Origin: Bacteroides salyersiae WAL 10018 = DSM 18765 = JCM 12988
Lineage (GTDB): Bacteria > Bacteroidota > Bacteroidia > Bacteroidales > Bacteroidaceae
Assembly (NCBI RefSeq): GCF_000381365.1
Contig: NZ_KB905466.1
Span: 556,744-620,743 of the forward strand
Direction of reading: 5' to 3'
Length of the DNA stretch: 64,000 bases
Positions 42,878-51,903 of this stretch are shown here, piece after piece. A program made the translations under genes and the position numbers. Positions within the stretch are counted from its first letter, which is position 1, and every line of letters starts with the position of its first letter. The notes under the pieces are model-generated. The model worked only from the letters and a program-made list of their open reading frames with translations. It was not told the DNA's origin and did no database searches.

Positions 42878-44245
42878 ATGAGTAATAAAACTAAAAGGTA
42901 TATACTACCCGAAGATGAAATTCCACGCTATTGGTACAACATTCAGGCTGACATGGTAACCAAACCGATGCCTCCCTTACATCCCGGTACCAAACAACCT
43001 CTGAAAGCCGAAGATCTTTACCCGATATTTGCAGAAGAACTCTGCCGCCAGGAATTAAACCAAACAGATAAATGGATCGAGATTCCCGAGGAAGTGCGCG
43101 AAATGTACAAATATTATCGCAGTACCCCTTTGGTGCGCGCTTACGGACTGGAGAAAGCACTGGGTACTCCGGCACATATTTATTTCAAGAACGAAAGTGT
43201 AAGCCCGATGGGATCACACAAACTGAACTCTGCCATTCCGCAAGCTTATTATTGCAAAAAAGAGGGTGTAACAAACGTTACAACAGAAACCGGAGCCGGA
43301 CAATGGGGGGCGTCACTGGCATATGCCGCTAAACTTTTCGGACTGGAAGCGGCCGTATATCAAGTAAAGATCAGCTATGAGCAAAAGCCATACCGCCGCA
43401 GTATTATGCAGACATTCGGCGCACAGGTTACCCCTTCCCCCTCCATGTCTACCCGCGCAGGAAAAGATATACTGACTGCCCATCCGAATTATCAAGGTTC
43501 ATTAGGTACCGCCATTTCCGAAGCGATCGAGCTGGCACAAACAACTCCGAACTGCAAGTATACCCTCGGTTCGGTGCTCAGTCATGTGGCTTTACATCAA
43601 ACCGTCATCGGACTGGAAGCTGAAAAGCAGATGGAGATGGCCGGAGAATACCCCAACATGGTGATTGCCTGTTTTGGAGGCGGTTCCAACTTCGGCGGAA
43701 TTTCTTTCCCCTTTATACGTCACAACATCCTTGAAGGAAAAAAGACACGTTTTATCGCAGCAGAGCCGGCTTCTTGTCCGAAACTGACACGCGGAAAATT
43801 CCAATACGACTTTGGAGATGAAGCAGGGTATACCCCCTTATTGCCCATGTTCACTTTAGGCCACAATTTTGCTCCGGCAAATATTCATGCAGGCGGCCTT
43901 CGCTATCATGGTGCAGGTGTCATCGTTTCTCAGTTGTTGAAAGACGGACTAATGGAAGCGGTAGATATCAAGCAGCTCGAATCCTTCGAAGCCGGTTGCC
44001 TTTTCGCACAGGCCGAAGGTATCATTCCCGCTCCCGAATCCTGCCATGCCATTGCCGCCACCATCCGTGAAGCCAATAAATGTAAGGAGGCCGGAGAAGA
44101 GAAAGTGATCTTATTCAATCTTTCCGGTCACGGCCTCATCGATATGGCATCGTATGATAAATACCTGGCAGGAGACTTGATGAACTACTCGCTCAGTGAC
44201 GAGGATATTCAAAAGAATCTGGATGAAATAGGTAATCTGGCGTAA
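42878..44245 (+). CDS. trpB: TrpB2-type tryptophan synthase beta-like enzyme
   Basis: The 455-residue PLP enzyme has the Schiff-base lysine in GSHKLNSA, preceded by NESVSPM, and the phosphate-binding loop in CFGGGSNFGG. It is longer than the usual TrpB (about 395 residues) and has an N-terminal extension with RYWYNIQADM, typical of TrpB2. No trp operon genes are nearby, which also fits TrpB2. It converts indole and L-serine to tryptophan, probably as a salvage route. A serine dehydratase lies about 10 kb away but without any evident link. Confidence 0.9.
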   Translation: MSNKTKRYILPEDEIPRYWYNIQADMVTKPMPPLHPGTKQPLKAEDLYPIFAEELCRQELNQTDKWIEIPEEVREMYKYYRSTPLVRAYGLEKALGTPAHIYFKNESVSPMGSHKLNSAIPQAYYCKKEGVTNVTTETGAGQWGASLAYAAKLFGLEAAVYQVKISYEQKPYRRSIMQTFGAQVTPSPSMSTRAGKDILTAHPNYQGSLGTAISEAIELAQTTPNCKYTLGSVLSHVALHQTVIGLEAEKQMEMAGEYPNMVIACFGGGSNFGGISFPFIRHNILEGKKTRFIAAEPASCPKLTRGKFQYDFGDEAGYTPLLPMFTLGHNFAPANIHAGGLRYHGAGVIVSQLLKDGLMEAVDIKQLESFEAGCLFAQAEGIIPAPESCHAIAATIREANKCKEAGEEKVILFNLSGHGLIDMASYDKYLAGDLMNYSLSDEDIQKNLDEIGNLA

Positions 44246-44270
44246 AGTTTTCAATTATCACTCTGTTTAT

Positions 44271-44310
44271 AATCCCCTCTCTTGCCATCGACAAAGCGAG
44301 AAAGGGGATT
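44271..44310 (+). terminator. Hairpin after trpB
   Basis: AATCCCCT at 44271-44278 pairs with AGGGGATT at 44303-44310; additional pairing of TCTC/GAGA extends the stem. It lies 26 bp after the stop codon. Confidence 0.5.
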
Positions 44311-44478
44311 CATATTTTCACATGAATATCCGTACACCCCAGTGGAGTACCTGTATCTTTCCCACATATCACAGGTTTCAAATTCCTTGCCGATCCGTGG
44401 CATAACCAAAATTTCTTCTTGGTCTGCATGAAAGAAACATTTATGGGTTACTCCTTGTTGTATCAACGGGAATTTATC

Positions 44479-44486
44479 TATCTTTG
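44479..44486 (+). promoter_or_regulatory. Possible promoter -7 box for nfo
   Basis: TATCTTTG matches TAnnTTTG but lies 183 bp upstream of the nfo ATG, inside decayed coding sequence. It is the best box I see. Confidence 0.35.
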
Positions 44487-44540
44487 TAAACCAAACCAAG
44501 TGCTTGAAAAAGCTATGATAAACCCCATTAAAGAAGGAAC

Positions 44541-44656
44541 GGATCAATGAAAAAGGATACCTTATCCCATACATCGCCGATGGAAGGACACTCGTTAAAG
44601 TCGGAGTCAACTTCTCACAAAAAGAACGTAATATAGAACATTGGATTATAGAATAA
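44541..44656 (+). pseudogene. C-terminal remnant of an AAA-ATPase/DUF1703 (PD-(D/E)XK) protein
   Basis: In one frame the sequence reads INEKGYLIPYIADGRTLVKV followed by GVNFSQKERNIEHWIIE and a stop at 44654-44656. This is the typical end of the large Bacteroides ATP-binding proteins with AAA-ATPase-like and DUF1703 domains. No start and no upstream coding match in the same frame are present; a stop lies at 44519. An ORF in another frame (from 44332 on) covers the rest but is not clearly related. I interpret 44330-44656 as decayed sequence. Confidence 0.55.
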
Positions 44657-44668
44657 AAAAGAAACTTC

Positions 44669-45511
44669 ATGAAATATATCGGAGCACATGTCAGTGCATC
44701 GGGTGGTGTAGAAAGCGCTCCCGTCAATGCACACAAAATAGGCGCAAATGCCTTTGCACTTTTCACTAAGAACCAACGCCAATGGGTAAGTAAGCCATTG
44801 ACGGAAGAGAGTATACGACTTTTTAAAGAGAACTGCGCCAAGTATGATTTCCAACCGGAATACATCCTTCCGCACGACAGTTACCTGATCAACCTCGGAC
44901 ATCCGGAACCGGAGGGATTGGAGAAAAGCCGCGCTGCCTTTTTGGACGAAATGCAGCGTTGCGAACAGTTAGGACTGAAATTGTTAAATTTCCATCCCGG
45001 CAGTCATCTGAACAAAATTTCTGTAGAAGATTGCCTTAGCCTCATCGCGGAAAGTATCAACATCACTTTAGAAAAAACGAAAGAGGTGACGGCAGTCATC
45101 GAGAACACCGCCGGGCAAGGCAGTAACCTCGGTAATGAGTTCTGGCATTTAAAGTACATCATCGACCGTGTGGAAGATAAAACCCGCGTAGGGGTCTGCT
45201 TGGATACCTGCCATACTTTTACCGCCGGCTATGACCTGTTGGAAGATTATGAAAGGGTTTTCAATGAGTTTGAAGAGGTGGTCGGCTTTCAATATCTTCG
45301 CGCCATGCACCTCAATGACTCGAAGAAAGCATTGGGTAGCCGCGTGGACCGCCACGACAGCATCGGAAAAGGTTTTATCGGATTCCCTTTCTTTGAGAAA
45401 TTGATGCGTGACCCACGTTTCGACAATATGCCGCTTATACTTGAGACGATAGACGAAACACTATGGCCGCAGGAAATCGCATGGTTAAGAAAGCAGTCGG
45501 AATCCAAATAG
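44669..45511 (+). CDS. nfo: Endonuclease IV (AP endonuclease)
   Basis: The 280-residue enzyme has the TIM-barrel signatures of Nfo: [16 protein letters not shown] and [25 protein letters not shown], which contain the three-zinc ligands (His, Asp, Glu). It cleaves DNA at abasic sites in base-excision repair. It starts [15 protein letters not shown], the classic N-terminus. The gene is monocistronic and convergent with the membrane-protein gene at 46084. Confidence 0.95.
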   Translation: MKYIGAHVSASGGVESAPVNAHKIGANAFALFTKNQRQWVSKPLTEESIRLFKENCAKYDFQPEYILPHDSYLINLGHPEPEGLEKSRAAFLDEMQRCEQLGLKLLNFHPGSHLNKISVEDCLSLIAESINITLEKTKEVTAVIENTAGQGSNLGNEFWHLKYIIDRVEDKTRVGVCLDTCHTFTAGYDLLEDYERVFNEFEEVVGFQYLRAMHLNDSKKALGSRVDRHDSIGKGFIGFPFFEKLMRDPRFDNMPLILETIDETLWPQEIAWLRKQSESK

Positions 45512-45617
45512 AGTTTCATTCGGCAAATGTACAATTGCAAAAGGAATAACTCGAAAACCCAATGCGATGTAACCGGCAGTGGAATGAAATGCAATTGATA
45601 GTAGAAACGCAATCGGA

Positions 45618-45729
45618 TTAAGAAAAAGACGTAGCAGATTCTCGCAAAAGACTTCCGTCTTTCCCTAAAAGATGTAGCAAGTTAAGAAAAAGAATGTAGC
45701 ATCTTTTTTTAAAATCTGCTACATCTTTT
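45618..45729. repeat. Direct and inverted GATGTAGCA repeats after nfo
   Basis: AAAAGATGTAGCA at 45667-45679 and TGCTACATCTTTT at 45717-45729 are perfect 13-bp inverted arms. TTAAGAAAAAGA plus (A/C)TGTAGCA-like sequence occurs at 45618 and at 45682 as direct repeats. AAAGAC/GTCTTT at about 45648-45663 forms a small terminator-like hairpin for nfo. Confidence 0.6.
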
Positions 45730-45786
45730 CTTTTATAGTTTAAAATTCCCTTTATAACAGTCGGTATCCAACATATTCTTCCCGTC

Positions 45787-46036
45787 TTCACCACCTTCAC
45801 CTTTTTTGCTCAATCCCTTTATTCATCGGGCAGACAAGGTGAAACCCCGCTAAAAAGGAACGACGCGGCATGTCAACAACCGTAAGCAGGATGCTTACTT
45901 CCTCCGAGCACTATCCATACAGTGTGAATGCACCGTTCTTAGAAGAACTTTGCACGGTGCACAAAAGACCGAGTGCCCCTTCACCCTGTATATCCGATGA
46001 ATAAGGGGATTGAGCAAAAAAGGTGAAGGCGGTGAA
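45787..46036. repeat. 250-bp structured intergenic element with 43-bp terminal inverted repeats
   Basis: The outer arms 45787-45829 and 45994-46036 match in 41 of 43 bases as inverted repeats. After 4 unpaired bases on each side, ACAAGGTGAA (45834-45843) pairs with TTCACCCTGT (45980-45989), 9 of 10. Inside are two more hairpins: GTAAGC/GCTTAC at 45882-45898, and TGCACCGT/ACGGTGCA at 45929-45961, whose loop has its own GTTCTT/AAGAAC stem. No coding frame is present. It could be a MITE-like element or a structured RNA; the nature is unknown. Confidence 0.75.
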
Positions 46037-46083
46037 AGGGGTAAATTCTCAGTGGTATTTTAATAAAAAACACACTATTCCAT

Positions 46084-46767
46084 CTATTTACGTGCAGCCA
46101 CAGCCAAGAATATACCAAGCACTACCCCTAACAGAGCAGCAAACAACACACGAGCATCACCGGGCAATAAAAACGTAATCGTATGGGCAGGAAACCAGAA
46201 AAAAGGAATGGTTTTCTTAAACACGAATCCCCATTGCACTTTCCAATTCAACCCCTGCAATATTTTTCCCATAGGGATGGGAGTAAAGAAACCTTTCAAC
46301 GTCCCTCCGGTAGCCAGAATATGGGTATCGGTAACCTTGTGCAACGTCATAAATACCGGCCCGAAAATAGTATTCATAGTCACAGAAATGGCCAATGCAA
46401 GTAATACCTTATCCAATGAAAAAGGACCGGACATAATACCGGAAGCATCCTGCACTCCCAAATAGGAAGCAAATGCAGGAACTCCCGCCGAGAAAACCAC
46501 AAAAGCCATGTTTATCCCCAACCCAAGCAAGCCCCAGACAAAGGCACGCGGCAGAATGCCAAAACCGGAACGATGATAAACACCGGTGCTGATACGCAGA
46601 CCGATAACTTCGCCCAAAGTGGAGAGAATGGCAAACTTGATAAAACTCATCACCATGCCGTGGGAGGCATTGAACTGCTTATAAGCATCATATACTGCAT
46701 CACTCAAGAAAAAAGGGAGGAAACAGACAAGCACGCAGAGAAAGAAAAGAGAATCGTGTTTTTTCAT
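46084..46767 (-). CDS. Polytopic membrane protein resembling the Mpv17/PMP22 family
   Basis: I start at the ATG at 46767 (MKKHDSLFFLCVLVCF), giving 227 residues; the longer TTG/GTG-type start to 46800 is less likely. Five or so hydrophobic segments are visible. The C-terminal part, with NWKVQWGFVFKKTIPFFW and ARVLFAALLGVVLGIFLA, resembles the Mpv17/PMP22 pattern (NWKVWP...LFV...YLS). Substrate and role are not known. It is isolated, with a convergent nfo on one side and a ClC gene 127 bp upstream. Confidence 0.65.
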   Translation of the reverse strand: MKKHDSLFFLCVLVCFLPFFLSDAVYDAYKQFNASHGMVMSFIKFAILSTLGEVIGLRISTGVYHRSGFGILPRAFVWGLLGLGINMAFVVFSAGVPAFASYLGVQDASGIMSGPFSLDKVLLALAISVTMNTIFGPVFMTLHKVTDTHILATGGTLKGFFTPIPMGKILQGLNWKVQWGFVFKKTIPFFWFPAHTITFLLPGDARVLFAALLGVVLGIFLAVAARK

Positions 46768-46894
46768 CTCAGTAGGTGTTATTTTTAAGTATGGCTGCAA
46801 ATATAGACAAAAGAAATAGAAAACAAAGAATTATTAGTAAAAAGCATCGAAATAGCCTATAACTATTACAGTTTTGCTCACCATTCAAGCCTTT

Positions 46895-48469
46895 TCAATA
46901 AATATTTGCCATACTAACCAATGGTTCGTATAACTTTTCAATATCCTGTGCATCCATTTCTATCTGCACCTGATCACCCGGAATCAACCGTATTCCATCC
47001 GGTTTCAGATCCTTTCGGTCACGGTGTACATTGATGATGATACAGCGTTCGGGTAACCGTAATTCATCAACCTCTTTACCATCCAGATAGGAACCGGTCA
47101 TGATTTCAACGGAAAGAGTATAGCGTTTCTGCTTCTGAAAATCCGGAGTATGAATCATATCATCGTAAAGAGTGACGTTGAAAGGCTGTATCTGAAGCAA
47201 TTCCGTAAAATAGTAAGTCAATCCGCCCACCACCACAGAGGGATAAAACACTTCGAAATGCCCGGTGATTTCAGTGATTAAGACAATAGCCGTCAATGGC
47301 GTCCGGATAACAGCCACCAAAAAAGCGGACATACAAATCAGCATCACATAACTCACATTCTCCTGTGCGATGAAACCTCTCTGCACCAATATCAAAGCGA
47401 TCACTTGCCCGAACAATCCTCCGGTAACCAAAGTAGGAATGAAATTTCCTCCCGGCAATCCGGAAGAAACGGAAAGCGCTGTAAACACAAAATGAAGCAT
47501 CATCATAGCTACCACCCACATTATTTGGATGCTGCCATTACCGGAAGCCTGTTCCAGCAAAAACTGCTCTCCTCCCCCCGTCAGATTTACCTGTACCAGC
47601 GAGATAGAGTAAGCTACTACCAGCAAATAGAGCATCTTCATATATGCCGGATGCTTTACACCGGTATAAACTTGCTTAAAATACAAGGTCACTTCAGAAT
47701 AGAACTTCCCAAAAAGAGAAATCACCACCGCCAGCAATAAAAACAGTTTCAATTGGGAAAGAAAAGGGAGCAACGGCTCAATGGCATCTATCAGATGGTA
47801 GGGATTGACAGGAAACAGCCAACTGGCCACCCCTCCTGCCACAACACCCGCAAGCAATGTAGTGATGGCAGTTTTTGGCGCATCAAAACGCTCAATAGAC
47901 TCGATAACCAATAATGATGAGGCCAACGGAGCTGCAAAAGCGGCTGCCAGCCCGGCTCCTGCCCCGGCAGCAAGAAGCTGTTTACGCTCTCCCGAAAGTA
48001 CCCTTGTCCATTTGGAAACAAGACACCCCACATAAGAACCGATCTGCACCGATGGTCCTTCACGCCCCAAGGACAAACCGGCTGTAAGTGCAAGTACACC
48101 GCCCGCAAATTTGGAGACCATCTCGATGAAAGGATGTTTATAGGAAATACGGCCGTTAATCACTCCGCGTGTCTGCGGAATACCTCCCCCGGTAATAAGC
48201 GGCATTTTGCCGACCAGCCAAGCGACAAAAATAAGAATACCCCACAATGCCAAAAACAACGGAATATGCCAATACCAACGAGGGTGAGCATCGAAAAAAG
48301 TACGCCGGGTATCAAAAAAGAACTGTAACAGATAATGATAGGGTACGGCAACAAGTCCCGTCAGTAATCCCACAAAGATACTGACGAAATACAATCTGGC
48401 ATCAATCAGTTTTAATTTCCAAACATGCCATCCTCTGACTCCTTTCAAGCTTTTCCAACGTGCGAACAT
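46895..48469 (-). CDS. ClC-family chloride channel/transporter with C-terminal TrkA-C-like domain
   Basis: I use the ATG at 48469 (MFARWKSLKGVRG), giving 524 residues; an upstream TTG at 48499 is possible. ClC signatures: GREGPSVQIGSYVG (Cl-binding GREGP) and SSGLPGGNFIPTLVTGG (GxFxP). The C-terminal 90 residues (about 435-524) form a cytoplasmic regulatory domain with SVEIMTGSYLDGKEVDELRLP. A gating-type Glu is present within GREGP. It lies 57 bp after a small DUF4250 gene, and the two are probably cotranscribed. Confidence 0.9.
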   Translation of the reverse strand: MFARWKSLKGVRGWHVWKLKLIDARLYFVSIFVGLLTGLVAVPYHYLLQFFFDTRRTFFDAHPRWYWHIPLFLALWGILIFVAWLVGKMPLITGGGIPQTRGVINGRISYKHPFIEMVSKFAGGVLALTAGLSLGREGPSVQIGSYVGCLVSKWTRVLSGERKQLLAAGAGAGLAAAFAAPLASSLLVIESIERFDAPKTAITTLLAGVVAGGVASWLFPVNPYHLIDAIEPLLPFLSQLKLFLLLAVVISLFGKFYSEVTLYFKQVYTGVKHPAYMKMLYLLVVAYSISLVQVNLTGGGEQFLLEQASGNGSIQIMWVVAMMMLHFVFTALSVSSGLPGGNFIPTLVTGGLFGQVIALILVQRGFIAQENVSYVMLICMSAFLVAVIRTPLTAIVLITEITGHFEVFYPSVVVGGLTYYFTELLQIQPFNVTLYDDMIHTPDFQKQKRYTLSVEIMTGSYLDGKEVDELRLPERCIIINVHRDRKDLKPDGIRLIPGDQVQIEMDAQDIEKLYEPLVSMANIY

Positions 48470-48526
48470 ACCCCGATATATGTTTTGGGGGTATAACAAC
48501 CAAACAGCCGGAGATGTTTGTGAGGA

Positions 48527-48703
48527 TTACCAAAACTTATTATGTTCGGGGCTGTATTCAAAACCGACAGCTTTCAGCCGGCCGATAATATCGTCTTTAT
48601 CAATGTGCAGATCATCACACAGTTCATCCAATGAAGAATAATGATCACGAAGTTTCATATTGACAACGCTGAACAGCATCATCGGGTCTTTAGGTAATTC
48701 CAT
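48527..48703 (-). CDS. DUF4250 domain small protein
   Basis: The 58-residue protein (MELPKDPMMLFSVVNMKLRD start, ends EHNKFW) was found by translating the gap upstream of the ClC gene. The sequence pattern YSSLDELCDDLHIDKDDI and the following LKAVGFEY is typical of DUF4250: a short helix-turn-helix-like domain. Function is unknown. It starts 28 bp upstream of the ClC frame's furthest start and runs in the same direction. Confidence 0.85.
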   Translation of the reverse strand: MELPKDPMMLFSVVNMKLRDHYSSLDELCDDLHIDKDDIIGRLKAVGFEYSPEHNKFW

Positions 48704-48816
48704 ATCAAAACGCTATTTTACAATCGGGCACAAAGATACAGTTTTTCAGAATAAATGGATATGTATACCATGAAGTTTTAACAGCGCATTTCTCACTGCC
48801 ATCCGCAGCACTCTGC

Positions 48817-49212
48817 TTATCCGTTCATCTCTAACAAATGAATCAATGCCACACGCTGAATGGAAAAGGTGTTCCCCGCTTTCTGAACATATTTCAACAA
48901 CTCCATCCCCTCCTGCCGGAGCTTGGATTTCTGTAAAAGATGATCGGCATCCGTTTCATCGGACATTTTCAACAAAGTCATGGCAGCCAGCTCTATCTTC
49001 CCCATTCTATCAGGATCGCCTTCGTATTGCTCAATCAGTTCCTGCATATCCATACCTATCAGTTGTTCCGCAGGAAAGCCCAATATCTGTCCGGTCAGAC
49101 AATCATACTCCACCCACTCCTGCTGACGGATTTTCTTTTTATTCAGTATCGCATTGGCTATCAGCGAAATAATCTCCTGAATCATACGTAACAGATAATC
49201 TTGTTTAATCAT
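48817..49212 (-). CDS. Unrecognised helical protein, possibly DUF6483-like
   Basis: The 131-residue protein is soluble and all-helical. It begins MIKQDYLLRMIQEIISLIANAI, a pattern I associate loosely with DUF6483, and contains TPR-like helices towards the C-terminus. No catalytic motif is visible. It is in the same orientation as its neighbours but separated by more than 100 bp on both sides, so it is probably monocistronic. Confidence 0.6.
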   Translation of the reverse strand: MIKQDYLLRMIQEIISLIANAILNKKKIRQQEWVEYDCLTGQILGFPAEQLIGMDMQELIEQYEGDPDRMGKIELAAMTLLKMSDETDADHLLQKSKLRQEGMELLKYVQKAGNTFSIQRVALIHLLEMNG

Positions 49213-49387
49213 AACTTATTGTTTTCAAAAGTATTGCGTCCGGATTATAGCTCCCCGAATCTCCTCCGTTCTTTCCATGTCACCTCAAAATATATAAACC
49301 GAAAATACTGGAAAAGATGACTACAAAACTAATGAATATTTTCGGAATATCTCTGATAATAAGATGAGTTATGATTCTCCTACAAGC

Positions 49388-50950
49388 TCATCTGGATTCT
49401 TCCGGATGATCGATTTGCTCGATCTTTAATGCCACTTTTTCGATAATCCTGCTCAGTTCCTCTTCCAATGGAATAACATTGAAATCTTCCCAAAAACGTT
49501 CATCGTATTTGAAATTCATGTCCGAAAAAACCGCATGAGTAGGTATCCGCTCGGTACGGGAAAAACGAACGACATGCTCTGTATCCACTCTGCAAGTCAC
49601 CATCTCAAACCAAGTATGCAGTGTAGGGTTACTGAATAATACACGCTTCTTCTTCATTTTGAAATACAGATCGCCGCGAATATGATGGATATAATACGTT
49701 CCGTTCCATGGCTTATAAGAGATGGTATATACTACCTTCTGGGTAGTCAAGTTTACATTCTGCGCTTGCCGGACAACAAAAATCCGCGTAGCCCTCTTTA
49801 TATATCGAGGTTGTACTTCAATACGGGCCTTCAGCAATGCACCATTTTCCGAATCGATATACAACTCGCCACAATAGAGCGGTTCTTTGACTCCCGGCTT
49901 TTGCCCGAAGCAGACTACATTGACACAACGATCGTCCAAAAACGTAATACCGCCGGAAGTATATACATATGGGTTATCCTCCGAATCGACCGACAGAAAA
50001 TCGGGTAAATCCTTCATCACATCAAGTTGCAGGCAAGCCTGGATACCTGCCCGTATTTTAGCTATCAAACTGTCGGTATTTTCCCGGTTATTCATCCGGT
50101 TCATCTTCAACAATTTCACTTGGTCCGGCATCTCGGAGTCCAGCAAAGAACTTTTATATACTTTGAAAACTGCTTCCGTCAAGCTTTGAAATTTACCTTT
50201 CAATTGAACTCCTTCCCGATAGAACGTTGTCAGATAGACAGGATTCAACGAATAATTTTCTTTCCGGCACTCGATCATTTCCCGTAACAGCTTTCCGGGT
50301 TCTACCAACCGAATCAGAAGTTCCTGTAAAGGAACAACCTTCGGTTCCAGACTTAGTATGTTATCACGGTCAACCAAAACAGCCGCTTCAACATCCTGTG
50401 CTACATATCCCAGATGAGAAAAGGAAAGAGTGCAATGTCTTAAAGAATCCGGCAGATGAAGCCGGAACCCGCCATCTTTATTCGTAACATTTCCCATTGA
50501 AGTTCCCTGAATAGCGACAGATGCATTTACGATAGACTCTCCCGTCTCTTTGTCTCGCAATCTACCGGAAACCGTAAAATAGGCTGGATAAGACAGTCCG
50601 GTTTCTTTCTCTATTTCAGTTCTTCTGCCATCGGCATGTAAAATAAGGATATGCTGCCCTATCACCTTAAGTTCCAACGTTTTATTGCCTATTATCCCGT
50701 AAATGGCCTGTCGAACCGTACACTCTTTACTCTTTATCCTTACCACGGCATCATTGTTCACAATTTTACTATCGTAAACAAAAAGGTATCCGGAACATTC
50801 CGAAACCTTGCCTAATAAAGCATATACCGTACCTTTCATCTTAGGCAACCTGATGAGGCGATCAAGCACATCGTCTCCGTCTGCTCTCAGCGTACCGGCA
50901 GCAATGAGAAACAATCCCAAGAAGAACATAAAGAGACGGCAGTATTTCAT
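49388..50950 (-). CDS. STN and carboxypeptidase-regulatory-domain protein without TonB barrel
   Basis: The 520-residue protein has a signal peptide, an STN (secretin/TonB short N-terminal) domain at about 40-105, a CarboxypepD_reg-like domain at about 125-205 (GRLRDKETGESIVNASV, with TNKDGGFRLHLPD), and a C-terminal region of about 300 residues shared with the protein at 52502-53764. Shared features include LTAFYREGVQLK/LTAFYRETVQKR, an LYIDSENG-type strand and the WEDFNVI end. The STN domain usually passes signals from TonB receptors to FecR, but there is no barrel here. It follows the FecR gene by 98 bp. Confidence 0.8.
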   Translation of the reverse strand: MKYCRLFMFFLGLFLIAAGTLRADGDDVLDRLIRLPKMKGTVYALLGKVSECSGYLFVYDSKIVNNDAVVRIKSKECTVRQAIYGIIGNKTLELKVIGQHILILHADGRRTEIEKETGLSYPAYFTVSGRLRDKETGESIVNASVAIQGTSMGNVTNKDGGFRLHLPDSLRHCTLSFSHLGYVAQDVEAAVLVDRDNILSLEPKVVPLQELLIRLVEPGKLLREMIECRKENYSLNPVYLTTFYREGVQLKGKFQSLTEAVFKVYKSSLLDSEMPDQVKLLKMNRMNNRENTDSLIAKIRAGIQACLQLDVMKDLPDFLSVDSEDNPYVYTSGGITFLDDRCVNVVCFGQKPGVKEPLYCGELYIDSENGALLKARIEVQPRYIKRATRIFVVRQAQNVNLTTQKVVYTISYKPWNGTYYIHHIRGDLYFKMKKKRVLFSNPTLHTWFEMVTCRVDTEHVVRFSRTERIPTHAVFSDMNFKYDERFWEDFNVIPLEEELSRIIEKVALKIEQIDHPEESR

Positions 50951-51048
50951 AATTCTATATTTAAGAAACCGTTATTTGCCTATTATTTAGAGAGATCATC
51001 ATCCAGCCTTATTAAAGATATTATTATCCGAAATGATTTAAAGAATTC

Positions 51049-51903
51049 TCATTCGGACAGTATCAATTTGCCGTCCTCGCGCGAACACTTCAAGCCCAAT
51101 GCATAGCAGATCAATTCAGCAACCACTTCAGGAGAACTGTCCGAAAATTCAATAGTCAGTCTCCGTCGGTTTAAAGCTGGAGAGCCGACCTGTAACCGTA
51201 ATGCGGAATTTTCATCATTCACCACCCGCAAAATATCTTCCAGACATTCATCCTTAAAACGTATATTTCTTGTATAACGTCCGGACTCGCCAGACTCCCG
51301 GGTATCACTCAGTTGCAACCGCTCTTCCTGCAATGTAACTGTCTTCCCGGCATCTACCAGTACACTGTGTCCTCCCTGCTTCATCGAAACCCTTACCCTG
51401 CCCCGTCGTACAGACAGGCAGAAAAGACCTTTTTCGTTACTGCGGACATTAAAAGCCGTACCCAACACTTCGATCCGCACTTTCTCTGTTTCGATCAGGA
51501 AAGTCTGTTCATGTTTTCTGGTCACATCAAAAAAAGCTTCTCCACGGAGATTTACTTCCCGCTTATCCGCAGCAAAGTGTTCGGGATATTTCAGAGTACT
51601 TTGTTGTCCTAAATAGACAATAGAACCGTCTTCAAGAGTTGTAACCAAAGTAGATGCTTCGCGATTTTCCTGTATCACCAAATTCAAGCCGGTATGCCTG
51701 TTTCCCGGTGCAATCCACAGAACCGATGCCAAGCAGACAGCTCCTATAAACACAGCCGCAGCCACCCTTCCCCATTTCAAGAAAAGCCTACGATGTATCG
51801 TCTCTTCTCCGGTGGCCGGAAGCAGATTATCTTGGTTCAAGCGGCTATATAAACGTTTCCACGCTACATCCGTCCTTGTACTATTTTTGTTCACTTCAAT
51901 CAT
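51049..51903 (-). CDS. FecR-type anti-sigma factor
   Basis: The 284-residue protein has a cytoplasmic N-terminus (about 1-45), one transmembrane helix (about 50-70) and a periplasmic FecR domain (about 90-195, with LEDGSIVYLGQQSTLKYPE and REVNLRGEAFFDVTRKHEQ), followed by a DUF4974-type C-terminal domain (NIRFKDECLEDILRVVND). Its start ATG overlaps the sigma-factor stop (ATGA), so the two are translated together. It should hold the ECF sigma factor inactive until a periplasmic signal arrives, probably via the STN protein. Confidence 0.92.
   Translation of the reverse strand: MIEVNKNSTRTDVAWKRLYSRLNQDNLLPATGEETIHRRLFLKWGRVAAAVFIGAVCLASVLWIAPGNRHTGLNLVIQENREASTLVTTLEDGSIVYLGQQSTLKYPEHFAADKREVNLRGEAFFDVTRKHEQTFLIETEKVRIEVLGTAFNVRSNEKGLFCLSVRRGRVRVSMKQGGHSVLVDAGKTVTLQEERLQLSDTRESGESGRYTRNIRFKDECLEDILRVVNDENSALRLQVGSPALNRRRLTIEFSDSSPEVVAELICYALGLKCSREDGKLILSE

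Noticed and set aside
44251..44865. 204-codon minus-strand ORF across trpB-nfo
   Set aside because: It overlaps the start of nfo antisense; plus-strand remnants of an AAA-ATPase gene explain the region better.
45787..46036. Retron msr/msd RNA
   Set aside because: There is a long terminal inverted repeat, but no reverse transcriptase gene is nearby.
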